Source of the DNA: Dehalobacter sp. DCM
GTDB taxonomy: Bacteria > Bacillota > Desulfitobacteriia > Desulfitobacteriales > Syntrophobotulaceae
Reading direction: 5' to 3'
NCBI RefSeq assembly: GCF_024972775.1
Contig: NZ_CP092282.1
Coordinates: 48,001 to 112,000, forward strand
Length of the DNA stretch: 64,000 nucleotides
The position numbers were made by a program, and so were the translations under genes. The notes below the pieces were generated by a model that was given only the letters and a program-made list of their open reading frames with translations, had not been told where the DNA came from and made no database searches. This document shows, one piece after another, positions 34,478 through 44,488 of the stretch. Position 1 is the first letter of the stretch. Each line of letters starts with the position of its first letter.

Positions 34478-37400
34478 ATGTTCGATGAGAAAATATGGGT
34501 AGAGAAAGGTTTTCAAACATCAATCAATATCGCCTATGATCTACACAATGAAAATAAAGTGAAAAGCTTTATTCCTACGATGTCATCTATTGACGTCATT
34601 GAGGATGTCATTCTCAGCACCAGTGTGCAGGATAGAGGCAGAGCAAGAATATTGATTGGTGCATATGGCAGAGGAAAATCACACATCGTACTCATGCTCA
34701 TGTCGCTTCTTTTTAAGAAAGACATAGCTTTGTTCGAAGTGCTTTTGAATAAAATTAAGGAACAAAATCCGAAGCTGTATGGGTTTATTACAGACTACAT
34801 AAACAGCGATAAAAAACTACTCCCGATTATTGTCAGCGGAAGCAGCACAAGTATTACACAATCGTTTTTGAGCGCATTGCAAACAGCTCTAAAAAACGAA
34901 AAATTGACAAATCTCATGCCTGAAACCAACTTCAAGGCGGCTGTCAATACCATAGAGCTTTGGGAAAATCATTACCAGGATACGTATAAAAAGTTTATTT
35001 CAGAACTTAATGTACCAGTCAATGACTTTATCGTTTCCTTGAAAGAGTACGATGTGAGTTCGTATGAAAAGTTTAATAGGCTTTATCCTACACTCACATC
35101 CGGCAGCGCTTTTAACCCTTTCCTCGGCTTTGATGTAGTAGAGCTTTATGAAAAGGTCGTAGATAAACTAAAGGACGAAGGCTTTAACGGTGTATACGTC
35201 ATTTATGACGAGTTCAGCAAATATCTGGAATCGAGCATTGCAAATACTACGATCAGCGACATAAAGCTGCTGCAAGACTTTGCGGAAAAGTGCGACCGCA
35301 GCGGCGACAAGCAAATGCATCTAATGCTGATTTCTCATAAGGATATTGCGAACTACATTGATAAAAGTCTTCCAAAAGATAAGGTAGATGGCTGGAGAGG
35401 TGTTTCCGGTAGGTTTAAACATATTAATCTGCATAATAATTTTTCTCAGATGTATGAGATTATCTCGGCTGTTATTAAGAAGGACGGAGACTTTTGGGCT
35501 GATTACTGCCAGAAGAATGAAACACACTTTAAAAACTTAATTGAGCGTTTTGAGGCAAACGGTATACTCGAAAAGAATGATAATGCCACAGCTCAGACGG
35601 CAGTAAAGGGCTGCTATCCGCTGCATCCGATTTCAACTTTCATCCTGCCAAGATTATCCGAAAAGGTAGCGCAGAACGAGAGAACGCTGTTTACATTTTT
35701 ATCATCGGATAACAAGCATACCCTAACCGCATTTTTAGAAGATGCGAAGGGTGATTTCCCTATGCTTACCCCCGATTATGTGTATGATTATTTTGAACCA
35801 CTTTTAAGAAAAGAGCCTTACACAAGCGAAATTCACAAGCTTTATGAAACCACTTCAAAGGTGCTTCAGAAGCTCGACGAAGACTCGCTGGCTACTAAAA
35901 TCATTAAAACCATTTCGCTCATCTACATTGTTGAGCAGTTTGAAAAACTGTCCCCAATTAAAGACATGATCGTAGACACCTTCAGAGACAGCGTTTCCGA
36001 TGTTAAGGTTATTGATGATGTACTTGCCGAGCTTATTGAAAAAGAGTGCATTATATATCTCAAGAGAAGTAACGGCTATCTGAAAATCAAGGAAAGCTCC
36101 GGCGTTGACATTGGTGCGGAGATTCAGAATGTTATTGAAAAGACCAGACTGACTTTGAGCGTAAAGGACATCTTGAATAAGTCCTCTTTTGACAGCTATA
36201 TGTATCCCACTGCCTACAATGATGAAATGGAGATTACAAGATACTTTGATTTCACCTTTATAGACAGCATGGAGTTTTTCTCAGTTACAGATTGGGGAAG
36301 AAAGATTGAAAACCTAAGTGCTGATGGCGTGGTGTATGCGATTATTCCTAGTAACAACGAAGAAATCGAACAAATCAGAGAAGCTATTAAAAGCGGCAAC
36401 TGTTACCACAATAGAATTATTTTCGTGCTACCTGTACGCTTTATGGATATTGAAAAAATAGCTTTTGAGTTTAATGCCGTTATGATCCTGAAGGACATGG
36501 TTTCTGATGATGAGCTTCTCTCTGATGAATATGATATTTATATTGAGGATTTAGAAGAAGTTATCAGTAGATATATTTCAAATTTTACTCGCCCGGAAAT
36601 AGGAGAAGCCGAGTATTATTGGAACGGTGAAAAGCAGCCGTTCAAGAGAAAAGCACAAATCTCTGCCAAACTCTCGGAAATTTGTTCATTAACTTATCCG
36701 AACACCCCCATTATCAATAACGAATCCATAAATAAGGATAGTTTGCCGACTGTGGCAATAAATAGCAGAAGCAAGCTCATCTCAGGTCTGCTTGAAAACG
36801 AGCTGAATGTGAATTTAGGGCTTACCGGAACAGGCCAGGACGTTTCATTTATGAGAAGCACTTTGATACAGACAGGCATCCTATCTAACGAACAGGTAAA
36901 GCCAGTTTTGACGCTTACGCCTGATTATGAGAAAATGGCAAATACTCTTCGTGAAATACAAGAGTTTTTTAATAACGCTAACGCAAATGATGGGCAGAAT
37001 TTCAAAGATTTATATGATAGGTTGACTCTGCCCGAATCTGGTTACGGCATAAAAAGAGGGGTTATCCCCATCTATATCGCCGTTGTGCTTCATTTTTTCA
37101 AGAAGTATCTTGTTATCAAGAATAAGACTGAGGAAGTTAAAATAAACGCGGATCTCTTAAATAGCATCAACGAAAATCCGAAGGCTTTTACTACCTTAAT
37201 GGAGGATTGGAACGAAGATAAGTCAGCTTATATAAACAGCTTGGCAACCTTATTTTCAGATCATATTATTTCAAAAGAAAAGGATTACAACACCTTTACT
37301 TATGTAGTGTCTGCCATGTCACGCTGGTACATGAGCTTGCCTAAATATGCAAAGGAGTTAAAGACTAACTATAAAGGCAAAGATGCTCCTCCAGAAAAAA

Positions 37401-38122
37401 TATCTCCTTCACAGATAAAATTCATCGGGAGCTTAAAGCAGACTGATATCAACGCAAGAGAGTATTTGTTCGAAAAACTGTTTGATATTTTTGGGTTTAA
37501 AGAATTCAATGTCGACATTATTGACAATATCAGAAGCTCAAAGGCTACCTTTGATGGAGCCAAAAACGACCTCGCCAAGCATCTGATAAGTGATGTAAAA
37601 GAGATTTTCAAGGCTGGCCAAGCCGGCAATGCCACCTTGACGTCCATTATCAAAGATTTCATTGAGAGATTAAAGCCAACTACTCTTAGCTACTTGTTCC
37701 CTAATGAAGAACATAAGGTATTGCAGCTCATGAGCAGTATTGGCAATGATGAAAAGACATTTATCGAAAGGCTTGCAAAGGCTGTTACCGATCTGCGAAT
37801 TGACGATTGGACGGTAGATACGATTTCTCAATTTGCAGGAGAATTGGAACAGATAAAAAAATCTGTTTCAGAGTATGACTTAACTGCTGCACAGTTTGAT
37901 AATTCAGCGGTAAGCTCAAGTAGTTACAAGGTGTCGTTCATTGGTAAAAATGGCAAAGAGGTTGTTAAGTCATTTGATAAGACAACTTACAGCGATAGAG
38001 GAAAACTTCTCTACAACGAGATAGCTACGGCTCTCGATGAAATGGGAAAGTCTATTCCAGAACAAGAAAAAAGACAAATACTTATGGAATTCATTGAAAA
38101 GATGTGCGGGGGAGGAATCTAA
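34478..38122 (+). CDS. Large P-loop ATPase, SspC-type (BrxC-like)
   Basis: This 1214-aa ATPase has Walker A GAYGRGKSH near residue 61 and Walker B VYVIYDEFSKYLE near 240. The layout resembles the BrxC/PglY and Ssp/Dpt large ATPases; the remaining 900 residues are unassigned and largely helical. In an Ssp locus it would supply the ATPase that works with the nicking and sulfur-inserting components. It follows the DUF4007 gene by 28 bases and runs up to the cysteine desulfurase, 3 bases on, so the operon is unbroken. Confidence 0.8.
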   Translation: MFDEKIWVEKGFQTSINIAYDLHNENKVKSFIPTMSSIDVIEDVILSTSVQDRGRARILIGAYGRGKSHIVLMLMSLLFKKDIALFEVLLNKIKEQNPKLYGFITDYINSDKKLLPIIVSGSSTSITQSFLSALQTALKNEKLTNLMPETNFKAAVNTIELWENHYQDTYKKFISELNVPVNDFIVSLKEYDVSSYEKFNRLYPTLTSGSAFNPFLGFDVVELYEKVVDKLKDEGFNGVYVIYDEFSKYLESSIANTTISDIKLLQDFAEKCDRSGDKQMHLMLISHKDIANYIDKSLPKDKVDGWRGVSGRFKHINLHNNFSQMYEIISAVIKKDGDFWADYCQKNETHFKNLIERFEANGILEKNDNATAQTAVKGCYPLHPISTFILPRLSEKVAQNERTLFTFLSSDNKHTLTAFLEDAKGDFPMLTPDYVYDYFEPLLRKEPYTSEIHKLYETTSKVLQKLDEDSLATKIIKTISLIYIVEQFEKLSPIKDMIVDTFRDSVSDVKVIDDVLAELIEKECIIYLKRSNGYLKIKESSGVDIGAEIQNVIEKTRLTLSVKDILNKSSFDSYMYPTAYNDEMEITRYFDFTFIDSMEFFSVTDWGRKIENLSADGVVYAIIPSNNEEIEQIREAIKSGNCYHNRIIFVLPVRFMDIEKIAFEFNAVMILKDMVSDDELLSDEYDIYIEDLEEVISRYISNFTRPEIGEAEYYWNGEKQPFKRKAQISAKLSEICSLTYPNTPIINNESINKDSLPTVAINSRSKLISGLLENELNVNLGLTGTGQDVSFMRSTLIQTGILSNEQVKPVLTLTPDYEKMANTLREIQEFFNNANANDGQNFKDLYDRLTLPESGYGIKRGVIPIYIAVVLHFFKKYLVIKNKTEEVKINADLLNSINENPKAFTTLMEDWNEDKSAYINSLATLFSDHIISKEKDYNTFTYVVSAMSRWYMSLPKYAKELKTNYKGKDAPPEKISPSQIKFIGSLKQTDINAREYLFEKLFDIFGFKEFNVDIIDNIRSSKATFDGAKNDLAKHLISDVKEIFKAGQAGNATLTSIIKDFIERLKPTTLSYLFPNEEHKVLQLMSSIGNDEKTFIERLAKAVTDLRIDDWTVDTISQFAGELEQIKKSVSEYDLTAAQFDNSAVSSSSYKVSFIGKNGKEVVKSFDKTTYSDRGKLLYNEIATALDEMGKSIPEQEKRQILMEFIEKMCGGGI

Positions 38123-38125
38123 CAC

Positions 38126-39274
38126 TTGGACAGAACAGCCTATTTTAATAACGCTGCTACCACTTTCCCGAAACCGGAGGAAGTGTATAGCTTTATAGAT
38201 AAATATTATCGTGAGTCAGGAGTTAACTCCGGCCGTGGACAGAACAACTCCGCAAGCAAGCTCACTCAAGATACGAGATATCTGATGTTGGAGCTGTTTC
38301 ACTGCCCTGCCAAAAAGGTTGTATTTACTCCATCGGCAACTGAAGCAATCAACATCATTTTGCAAGGACTTCCCATATCGGATAACTATAACATCTATGT
38401 TTCACCCTTTGAACATAATGCGGTTACCAGGGTGCTGAATTATTTGCAGGGATTATATAAACTGAACATTATTACCCTCTCCGTTAACGAAAAGGGGCTT
38501 GCCTACGATTTAGAGAAAACTAATTATCAGTTTGCTGAGAATAAACCTAACATCGTAATTATTAGCCATGCAAGTAACGTGTGTGGCGTGGTAGCGCCTA
38601 TAAAGGATATTTGCGCAATGTCGCACCAATACGGATCAATCAATGTAATTGATATGTGCCAGACCGCAGGTTTAATAGATACGGATTTAAGCAGTAATAT
38701 CTACGATTTTGTGGTTTTTGCAGGGCATAAGACTTTATATGCTACCTTTGGCATTGCAGGATTTATTAGTAATGGGGACATCAAGCTTAAGCCTCTTATT
38801 TACGGCGGCACCGGAATTGATTCTGCAAATCCTAATGTGCCTGATACAATTCCTGAAAGATATGAGATCGGCAGCCAAAACATAATGGCTATAGCAGGTC
38901 TGTACGCGGCTTTGAATTGGATAAAGAAAACAGGTATTGATCGTATCTATGCAAAGGAAAAAGAAAACCATAACAAGTTAATTTCTGTTTTGAGCAAGTA
39001 CAATAACATTAAAATTATCACTCCATCAGTAGCAACCGAAACTGTTGGCGTAGTGTCCTGTATTTTTGATGGTTACAGCAGCGATAATATCGGCCAGATA
39101 TTGAGCGAACAAGGTGCCGAGGTCAGGACAGGACTGCATTGTGCGCCTTCTGCTCACAGGTTTTTAGGTACATATCCTGCCGGAACAGTTAGATTCAGCG
39201 TAAGTTATTTTAATACCGATGATGACTTCGCAAAGCTAAGACAAGCATTAGATTATATTGACGAAAACAGTTAG
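38126..39274 (+). CDS. Cysteine desulfurase (SspA/DndA-type)
   Basis: This 382-aa pyridoxal-phosphate enzyme releases sulfur from cysteine. The PLP lysine is in FAGHKTLYAT near residue 202, and the sulfur-carrying cysteine is in GLHCAPSAHRF near 338, close to the C-terminus. Its length is normal for class V aminotransferase-type desulfurases. The start is TTG with GGAGG 8 bases upstream. Its position after the ATPase makes it the sulfur donor of the phosphorothioation locus. Confidence 0.85.
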   Translation: MDRTAYFNNAATTFPKPEEVYSFIDKYYRESGVNSGRGQNNSASKLTQDTRYLMLELFHCPAKKVVFTPSATEAINIILQGLPISDNYNIYVSPFEHNAVTRVLNYLQGLYKLNIITLSVNEKGLAYDLEKTNYQFAENKPNIVIISHASNVCGVVAPIKDICAMSHQYGSINVIDMCQTAGLIDTDLSSNIYDFVVFAGHKTLYATFGIAGFISNGDIKLKPLIYGGTGIDSANPNVPDTIPERYEIGSQNIMAIAGLYAALNWIKKTGIDRIYAKEKENHNKLISVLSKYNNIKIITPSVATETVGVVSCIFDGYSSDNIGQILSEQGAEVRTGLHCAPSAHRFLGTYPAGTVRFSVSYFNTDDDFAKLRQALDYIDENS

Positions 39275-39285
39275 GAGTGATAAAA

Positions 39286-39567
39286 GTGAGAGAACAAGAA
39301 TTTGAGAATTATTTACTTTTGGATGATAATATAGTCAGTAAAGTGAAGGCAGTGCGTTCAAGAGTAAATAAAGCACGAATGATAGAGCGGCACTTTGATA
39401 CTTCGCTTGACTATATCGTATCGGATAATAAAAGGATGTATGAATCCTTGCTTAAAATAAAAGCTGAAATGAATGACATAAACGGAAATATCTCAAATGC
39501 TTTGCGAAAATATTATCATTTTGCAAACGGTGTCTTGTTTCCTACGTTGTCAAGCTACGAGAAGTGA
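39286..39567 (+). CDS. Small unknown protein of the phosphorothioation operon
   Basis: This 93-aa protein is not recognised. It is charged, largely helical, starts MREQEFENYLLLDDNIVSKV and contains KARMIERHF. The start is GTG at 39286, 8 bases after GGAG; an in-frame GTG at 39277 overlaps the site and is less likely. It lies between the desulfurase and the helicase genes with gaps of 11 and 17 bases, so it is part of the operon. It may be a structural or regulatory partner of the restriction part. Confidence 0.7.
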   Translation: MREQEFENYLLLDDNIVSKVKAVRSRVNKARMIERHFDTSLDYIVSDNKRMYESLLKIKAEMNDINGNISNALRKYYHFANGVLFPTLSSYEK

Positions 39568-39584
39568 TTTAGGAGGTGGGGTTC

Positions 39585-40490
39585 GTGGGTTTAAAAGACG
39601 TAGAACCTAAAAGCGAATATCGGTCTTTACTGGATGATATAGTAAGGGATTTCTATATTCCTTTACTTAGACAAGCTGTATCATACAAAAGGGCCGTCGG
39701 TTTCTTTTCTTCCTCGGCTTTAATTGAAATATCGAAAGGGATATCAGCCTTAGTGAAAAATGGCGGTAAAATCCAATTGATAGTATCTCCTAAGTTATCA
39801 GAGGATGATATAGAGGCCATTGAAAAAGGATTTGAGATGCGTTATGAAATCATTGAAAGATGTTTGGAACGCTCATTCGAACCGCCAAGAAATGTCTACG
39901 AAGAAAAGCGGCTGAATCTTTTAGCCAATTTGATCGCTAATGGTCAACTTGATATTAAGGTTGCTTTTTTAGAGAGCAACAATAAAATTGGCATGTTTCA
40001 TGAAAAAATGGGTCTTATAACAGATGTGGATAATAATGTAATTGCTTTTACTGGCTCTATGAATGAAACCCAAAATGCTTTCTCGCACAACTATGAATCT
40101 ATTGACGTATTTTGCTCCTGGACACATGATTCAGAAAGAGTATTTGCTAAGGAAGCAGCATTTAATGCGTTGTGGAATGATTATGAACCCCATATCAAGA
40201 CCATCGATTTTCCTAAAGTTGCAAAAGAGCAGTTTCAAACATACAAAATTAATAATTCGATTGATAACGAAATTGATTATGTGGAATTTGGAGTTTCAGA
40301 TAGTCAGCCAGAACCTCAAATAACAAAAAGCACTCGGCAACCGATGATCCCCGCTGACGTAGAAATCAGGTCATATCAATCAGAAGCGATTGATGAGTGG
40401 GAAAAAGAAGGCTTCCGAGGCATTTTTGATATGGCTACAGGTTGGATACGCTACGAATTAAGCTTACCAAAAACATTACCAGCGATATGA
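39585..40490 (+). pseudogene. PLD-nuclease/helicase truncated at Walker A
   Basis: The protein starts at GTG, 8 bases after AGGAGG. Residues 1-200 form a PLD-like nuclease half with HEKMGLITD near 138. From about residue 262 it reads RSYQSEAIDEW, the Q-motif/entry of a superfamily 2 helicase, then GIFDMATG near 280-285. At this point the Walker A should continue with TGKT, but the frame runs into unrelated residues WIRYELSL and stops. An IS-linked junction lies at about 40440. Only the N-terminal quarter or third remains, and the restriction partner is probably dead. Confidence 0.75.
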
Positions 40491-40491
40491 G

Positions 40492-40530
40492 AAAAGTATA
40501 CCAAATTTGTGGTATACTTTTTTTAGCATG
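40492..40530. terminator. Hairpin with poly-T tail at the broken helicase junction
   Basis: AAAAGTATACC and GGTATACTTTT are separated by 8 bases and followed by a T run. It is a rho-independent terminator shape just inside the inserted DNA. Confidence 0.65.
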
Positions 40531-40575
40531 CTAAGAAAATTTATTGCCACAAACATAGCCACTAAAATATGAAAA

Positions 40576-40627
40576 AGTCTTGAAGGTTTTAACGTTAAAT
40601 GTTACCAGCATTTAACCCTTCAAGACT
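40576..40627. repeat. Long inverted repeat before the IS-linked unknown gene
   Basis: AGTCTTGAAGG (40576-40586) and CCTTCAAGACT (40617-40627) form a perfect 11-bp stem with an inner TTAAATG/CATTTAA pair. It may be an end or control structure of the mobile unit to its right. Confidence 0.5.
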
Positions 40628-40639
40628 CCCAAAGACAAA

Positions 40640-41242
40640 TTGATAATAACATTGATAGATACCAAAATCAATATATACAGCAACAATTTTTACTGCAATT
40701 TAGGACAAGAGATCTTAGATAAGCTTAAAAGCTGCTCATTGCTTAGACGGAAAAGTTTGGTTTACAAATTCTTCATTAACAATCAGGAGAAGCAGCTTTT
40801 TTGTCCCATGCTGAAGTTTCTTGAAAGGAAAAATGTCGTCCTTTGGCCATCCATTAAACTTCCAAATAGAAAATACCCTGTGAACGTATATCTTTACGGG
40901 GTAGCATTGTATCTCACCTCAAAAATCAGCATGAGGGAAGCTGCTTTGAAGATACGCCAGAAATTTGGCCTTGAAAGTTTCAGCCACTCGACCCTTTCCC
41001 GAACTCTTCGGAAGCTTTCTCTGAACATTTTTGAACTTTTATCAATAGCAAAATCAGTTTCTCCATCTGCAGTTTCAAGTCCTCCTCTGAATGAACGTGC
41101 CCACTGGGGTGTTGATCAAACTTCAATATATAAAAAAATACTTTCGGTAATTCATCCCGTTTTTAACAAGAGCAATGGAATTGCATTTAGCAGCACCTTA
41201 AATTACCAATACTTCAATAAGACACAGAAATTTTTAATTTAA
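40640..41242 (+). CDS. Unknown protein, possible truncated transposase-like gene
   Basis: This open frame of 200 codons starts at TTG without a good ribosome site. It has a Lys/Arg-rich first half and an HTH-like stretch SMREAALKIRQKFGLESFSH STLSRTL near residues 95-125. It then contains AHWGVDQTS, which could be the start of a catalytic domain, and stops soon after. I do not recognise the family. It could be a shortened transposase or an accessory gene of the IS21-like unit that follows. Confidence 0.4.
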   Translation: MIITLIDTKINIYSNNFYCNLGQEILDKLKSCSLLRRKSLVYKFFINNQEKQLFCPMLKFLERKNVVLWPSIKLPNRKYPVNVYLYGVALYLTSKISMREAALKIRQKFGLESFSHSTLSRTLRKLSLNIFELLSIAKSVSPSAVSSPPLNERAHWGVDQTSIYKKILSVIHPVFNKSNGIAFSSTLNYQYFNKTQKFLI

Positions 41243-41316
41243 GACGATAAATTCATAAACCCATATCGCCTTGCACCAAGTTTAAAGATAAGATGCTTAT
41301 CAGGAGGTGGTTATGG

Positions 41317-42255
41317 GTGAATATCATAAAATATCCCATAAAAGAAGTAAATATTAAGACGATTCCAAGTAACAAGATGCTTGGGATGGGAATATCCAGG
41401 AATCAAAAGATACTGTGCAAAGAAAGCATTAGACAGTATGGCCTCGTCATGCCCATTGTCACAGTGGAAAAACCTTCGGGCGGGCTGATGGTTTTAAAAG
41501 GGGACAATGAACTTTCTGTTTTAAAGGAAATGGATGTAGAAAAGGCTGAGGTATTCGTGACAAGTATCCAAACATCTGCCGACATCGGCAAGGCAATTCT
41601 CCTTTTATCTTCCTTACAAAAGGAGCTTAATCATATTTCTGAGGGGTTGATTTTAAAGGAGATTCTTAAATTCGGCCAGTACAACCAAAAACAACTGGCA
41701 GAACAGCTAATGAAATCGGAGGCATGGATTTCGAAAAGGTTATCCTTGGCCGAAAAGCTCAACGATAATGTGGCAACCATGGTATTGGATAGAACTTTAT
41801 GCCCTTCCGTAGCCCAAAATATTGCCCGCCTTCCCAAAGATCGGCAGCATACCTTTGCTATGAAAATTTATTCGAATAACATCCCCAAGTTGGCGGTGGA
41901 GAAGCTTGTCAGTGCCTATGGAAATAAAAATACTCCTGATGTGTTGAAGGAGGAAATTATCAATAACCCCCTCAATGCAATGGAAAACATAAATACTACC
42001 GGCGTTAAAAATGTTGGCAATAAAGGAGAAGATGATTCTAAATTTCAAGGCTCATTACGACTTTTAATTAAACTGATTGCAAATTTAGAAGCCTTTTTTG
42101 CGAGGTGGGAAAAGGAAAAGCTTCTAAAATATTCGGCCTTACTTGGAGCGGTGGAGACCTCTCTCTCCCGGTTTTTGGTCTTGATACAACAAAGGGGAAT
42201 TTCCCCAGGGAAATCAAGTTCCCAAGAAGGAGGTAATGCTCATGGCAGTTGTTGA
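41317..42255 (+). CDS. ParB/KorB-like protein joined to an IS21-type transposase operon
   Basis: This 312-aa protein has a ParB-type opening (KEVNIKTIPSNKML, ESIRQYGLVMPIVTVEKPSG, VLKGDNELSVL; about 8-70) and a central HTH (YNQKQLAEQLMKSEAWISKR near 125-145). A helical C-terminus has LLIKLIANLEAFFARWEKEK. The start is GTG 9 bases after AGGAGG. Its 3' end overlaps the istA-like gene by 14 bases, and the istA ribosome site lies inside it, so the three genes are coupled. It seems to be a regular member of this IS unit rather than a plasmid relic. Confidence 0.75.
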   Translation: MNIIKYPIKEVNIKTIPSNKMLGMGISRNQKILCKESIRQYGLVMPIVTVEKPSGGLMVLKGDNELSVLKEMDVEKAEVFVTSIQTSADIGKAILLLSSLQKELNHISEGLILKEILKFGQYNQKQLAEQLMKSEAWISKRLSLAEKLNDNVATMVLDRTLCPSVAQNIARLPKDRQHTFAMKIYSNNIPKLAVEKLVSAYGNKNTPDVLKEEIINNPLNAMENINTTGVKNVGNKGEDDSKFQGSLRLLIKLIANLEAFFARWEKEKLLKYSALLGAVETSLSRFLVLIQQRGISPGKSSSQEGGNAHGSC

Positions 42256-43747
42256 TACCAATACCTACAGGCTGATCCGCAGGCTATACACGGTGGAGGG
42301 TTTAAGCCAAAGACAAATTGCGAAACAGTTGGGGGTCTCCCGGCCCACAGTAAGGAAATATTGCCAAGGTTCTTGCCTGCCGGGAGAAAGAAAAGAATAT
42401 CAAATAGATAAAACTCCCTTAAGGTTAGCTATAGAAACAGAGATTATCCAGATTTTCAATGAATACAAAGATGCTCCTAAAAAACAAAAAATCAATGCAA
42501 AAATCATTTGGGAGATGCTAGTAAGATCCGGCTATATCATAGGAGAATCTACGGTTAGAAAATATATTCAGGAGATGAAGATAGACAAGCCTGAAATCTT
42601 TATTCCTCTTGAATTTGAACCAGGTGAGGCCATGGAATTTGATTGGGGCGACGTTTATGCCTACATTAATAAAATTAAAACCAGGGTATCTGTCTTTTGT
42701 GCCGTCCTCCCTTACAGTTACGGCATATTTTGCGCGGTCTTTCCGGATAAGACAAGCTCCAGCTTTTTTATGGGGCACGTAATGGCTTTTGAGTATTTCG
42801 GAGGTGTTCCCCTCCGGTGCATTTATGATAACCTGAAGAGTGTTGTCTTAGAAGGCTCAGGGAAGGATGCCATTAAGCAGGAAAAGTTTAAAAAACTTGA
42901 GGCCCATTATGCTTTTGAAGGCATCATGTGTAATGTAGCAAGCGGATGGGAAAAGGGCGCGGTTGAGAACCTTGTTTCTGTGATCAGGAAAATTGCTTTT
43001 ACGCCTATGCCCTGGGTAGAAAGCTATCAGGAACTCCAAGAGCATGTTACCCAAAAGTGTATCCAGTACTCTATGACCCATAGGATCAAAACCCGTACCA
43101 GGACAATTAAGGACATGCTGGAAGAAGAAAAGAAATTCCTGCTCCCCCTTCCGGCATATCCTCTAGATCCATCTGAAGAAGTTAAGGCTAATGTCTATTC
43201 GGATCTTACCGTTAGAATTGGCGGGATTAAGTATTCTGTACCACCCGAATACGTGGGTATGTCTGTAACAGTTAAAGTGTCGCCCTTCAACGTAGATATT
43301 TATCATCTTGGTAAACTGGTTTGGCAGCATAAAAAAGGGATGCATTCCTCAGATCACCAATATATTCCGGAGCATTACCTGGAAATCCTTCAGCGGAAGC
43401 CTCGGGCCATTAAAAATGCTGTTCCTATCAATAAAGGTGTCATGCCTGTTGAACTAGCTGATTTTCTGAAGCTTTGTAAAGACAGGGATAAGAATGTCCA
43501 ATTTGTAAATCTTTTGCTTTTGGCAAAGAAGTTGGAGCCGGCAACCTTGCTTTGGGCTGTAAAACAGGCGAACCTCACCGGCTGTCCCTCCTATGACAGG
43601 GTTTGCTTTTACCTTGAAATACTCGAAAAGAAAGCTGATGAAAAAAACCTCCAAGAAGAAGTCATTAAAGTCAGATCCGCCGACCTGAAGCAATACGATC
43701 ACTTGATAGAAAGGAGCCGAAATACGAATGAAAAAGCTGATTCATGA
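42242..43747 (+). CDS. istA: IS21-family transposase (IstA)
   Basis: This 501-aa transposase has an N-terminal HTH (GLSQRQIAKQLGVSRPTVRK near 20-40). The DDE core has D in FDWGDVY near 133, D in IYDNLKSV near 195 and E in KGAVENLV near 237. The C-terminal beta domain is typical of IstA. The start ATG at 42242 follows GGAGG by 8 bases. It overlaps the ParB-like gene before it and istB after it. Confidence 0.93.
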   Translation: MAVVDTNTYRLIRRLYTVEGLSQRQIAKQLGVSRPTVRKYCQGSCLPGERKEYQIDKTPLRLAIETEIIQIFNEYKDAPKKQKINAKIIWEMLVRSGYIIGESTVRKYIQEMKIDKPEIFIPLEFEPGEAMEFDWGDVYAYINKIKTRVSVFCAVLPYSYGIFCAVFPDKTSSSFFMGHVMAFEYFGGVPLRCIYDNLKSVVLEGSGKDAIKQEKFKKLEAHYAFEGIMCNVASGWEKGAVENLVSVIRKIAFTPMPWVESYQELQEHVTQKCIQYSMTHRIKTRTRTIKDMLEEEKKFLLPLPAYPLDPSEEVKANVYSDLTVRIGGIKYSVPPEYVGMSVTVKVSPFNVDIYHLGKLVWQHKKGMHSSDHQYIPEHYLEILQRKPRAIKNAVPINKGVMPVELADFLKLCKDRDKNVQFVNLLLLAKKLEPATLLWAVKQANLTGCPSYDRVCFYLEILEKKADEKNLQEEVIKVRSADLKQYDHLIERSRNTNEKADS

Positions 43748-44477
43748 TCCGGCATCCTTGTCTCAAGATATTATAGCCATATCAAAAAGTCTTAAGCTTC
43801 ATGCTTTTAACAACTATAAAGAATATATTAAAAACGATCTGTCTACCGAAGAAGTCCTCTACCAGCTTCTAAAGGCTGAACAGTACATAAAAGATGAAAA
43901 TAAATATAAATACCGGATTAAAACCGCGGGCTTTCCCATCATTAAAACTCTTGATACCTTTGAGTTTGATTCAAAACGCCTGCCTGACCTTAATAAAGAT
44001 GTGGTCATGGAGTTGGCAACCTGCAGATTTGTGGAAAATAAGCAGAATATAGTTGCTGTTGGAAATTCTGGGACAGGAAAAACCCATCTTATGACCGCAA
44101 TTTGCGTTGAAGCCATTACCAAGGGCTATACAGTCAAATTTAGAAGAGCTGCGGATCTGGTGACCCAAATGACGGAGGCAGCAGATGAAAAACACCTTTC
44201 CAAGTACATTAAAAACATCAACTCCTGTGATATTTTATTTATCGATGAACTTGGTTTTTTATCCTTTGACGCAGCAGGTGCCAGCCTGCTGTTTCAAATA
44301 TTTGCCGCCAGGTATGAAACGAAAAGCACTGTTGTCACCTCAAATCTTGAATTTTCCAAGTGGGTGACCTTCCTTGGCAAGGATGAGCAAATGACTTCCG
44401 CTTTAATAGGAAGGCTAGTCCATCAATCAACAGTCTTAAATATGAATGGCGAAAATTATAGAATTCAAAAACATTAA
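43728..44477 (+). CDS. istB: IstB-like helper ATPase
   Basis: This 249-aa AAA+ ATPase has Walker A GNSGTGKTH near residue 112 and Walker B DILFIDELGF near 170. It is the helper that loads the IstA transposase on target DNA. Its first 20 bases overlap istA. A hairpin terminator follows 12 bases after the stop. Confidence 0.93.
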   Translation: MKKLIHDPASLSQDIIAISKSLKLHAFNNYKEYIKNDLSTEEVLYQLLKAEQYIKDENKYKYRIKTAGFPIIKTLDTFEFDSKRLPDLNKDVVMELATCRFVENKQNIVAVGNSGTGKTHLMTAICVEAITKGYTVKFRRAADLVTQMTEAADEKHLSKYIKNINSCDILFIDELGFLSFDAAGASLLFQIFAARYETKSTVVTSNLEFSKWVTFLGKDEQMTSALIGRLVHQSTVLNMNGENYRIQKH

Positions 44478-44488
44478 GGTATAAATAC

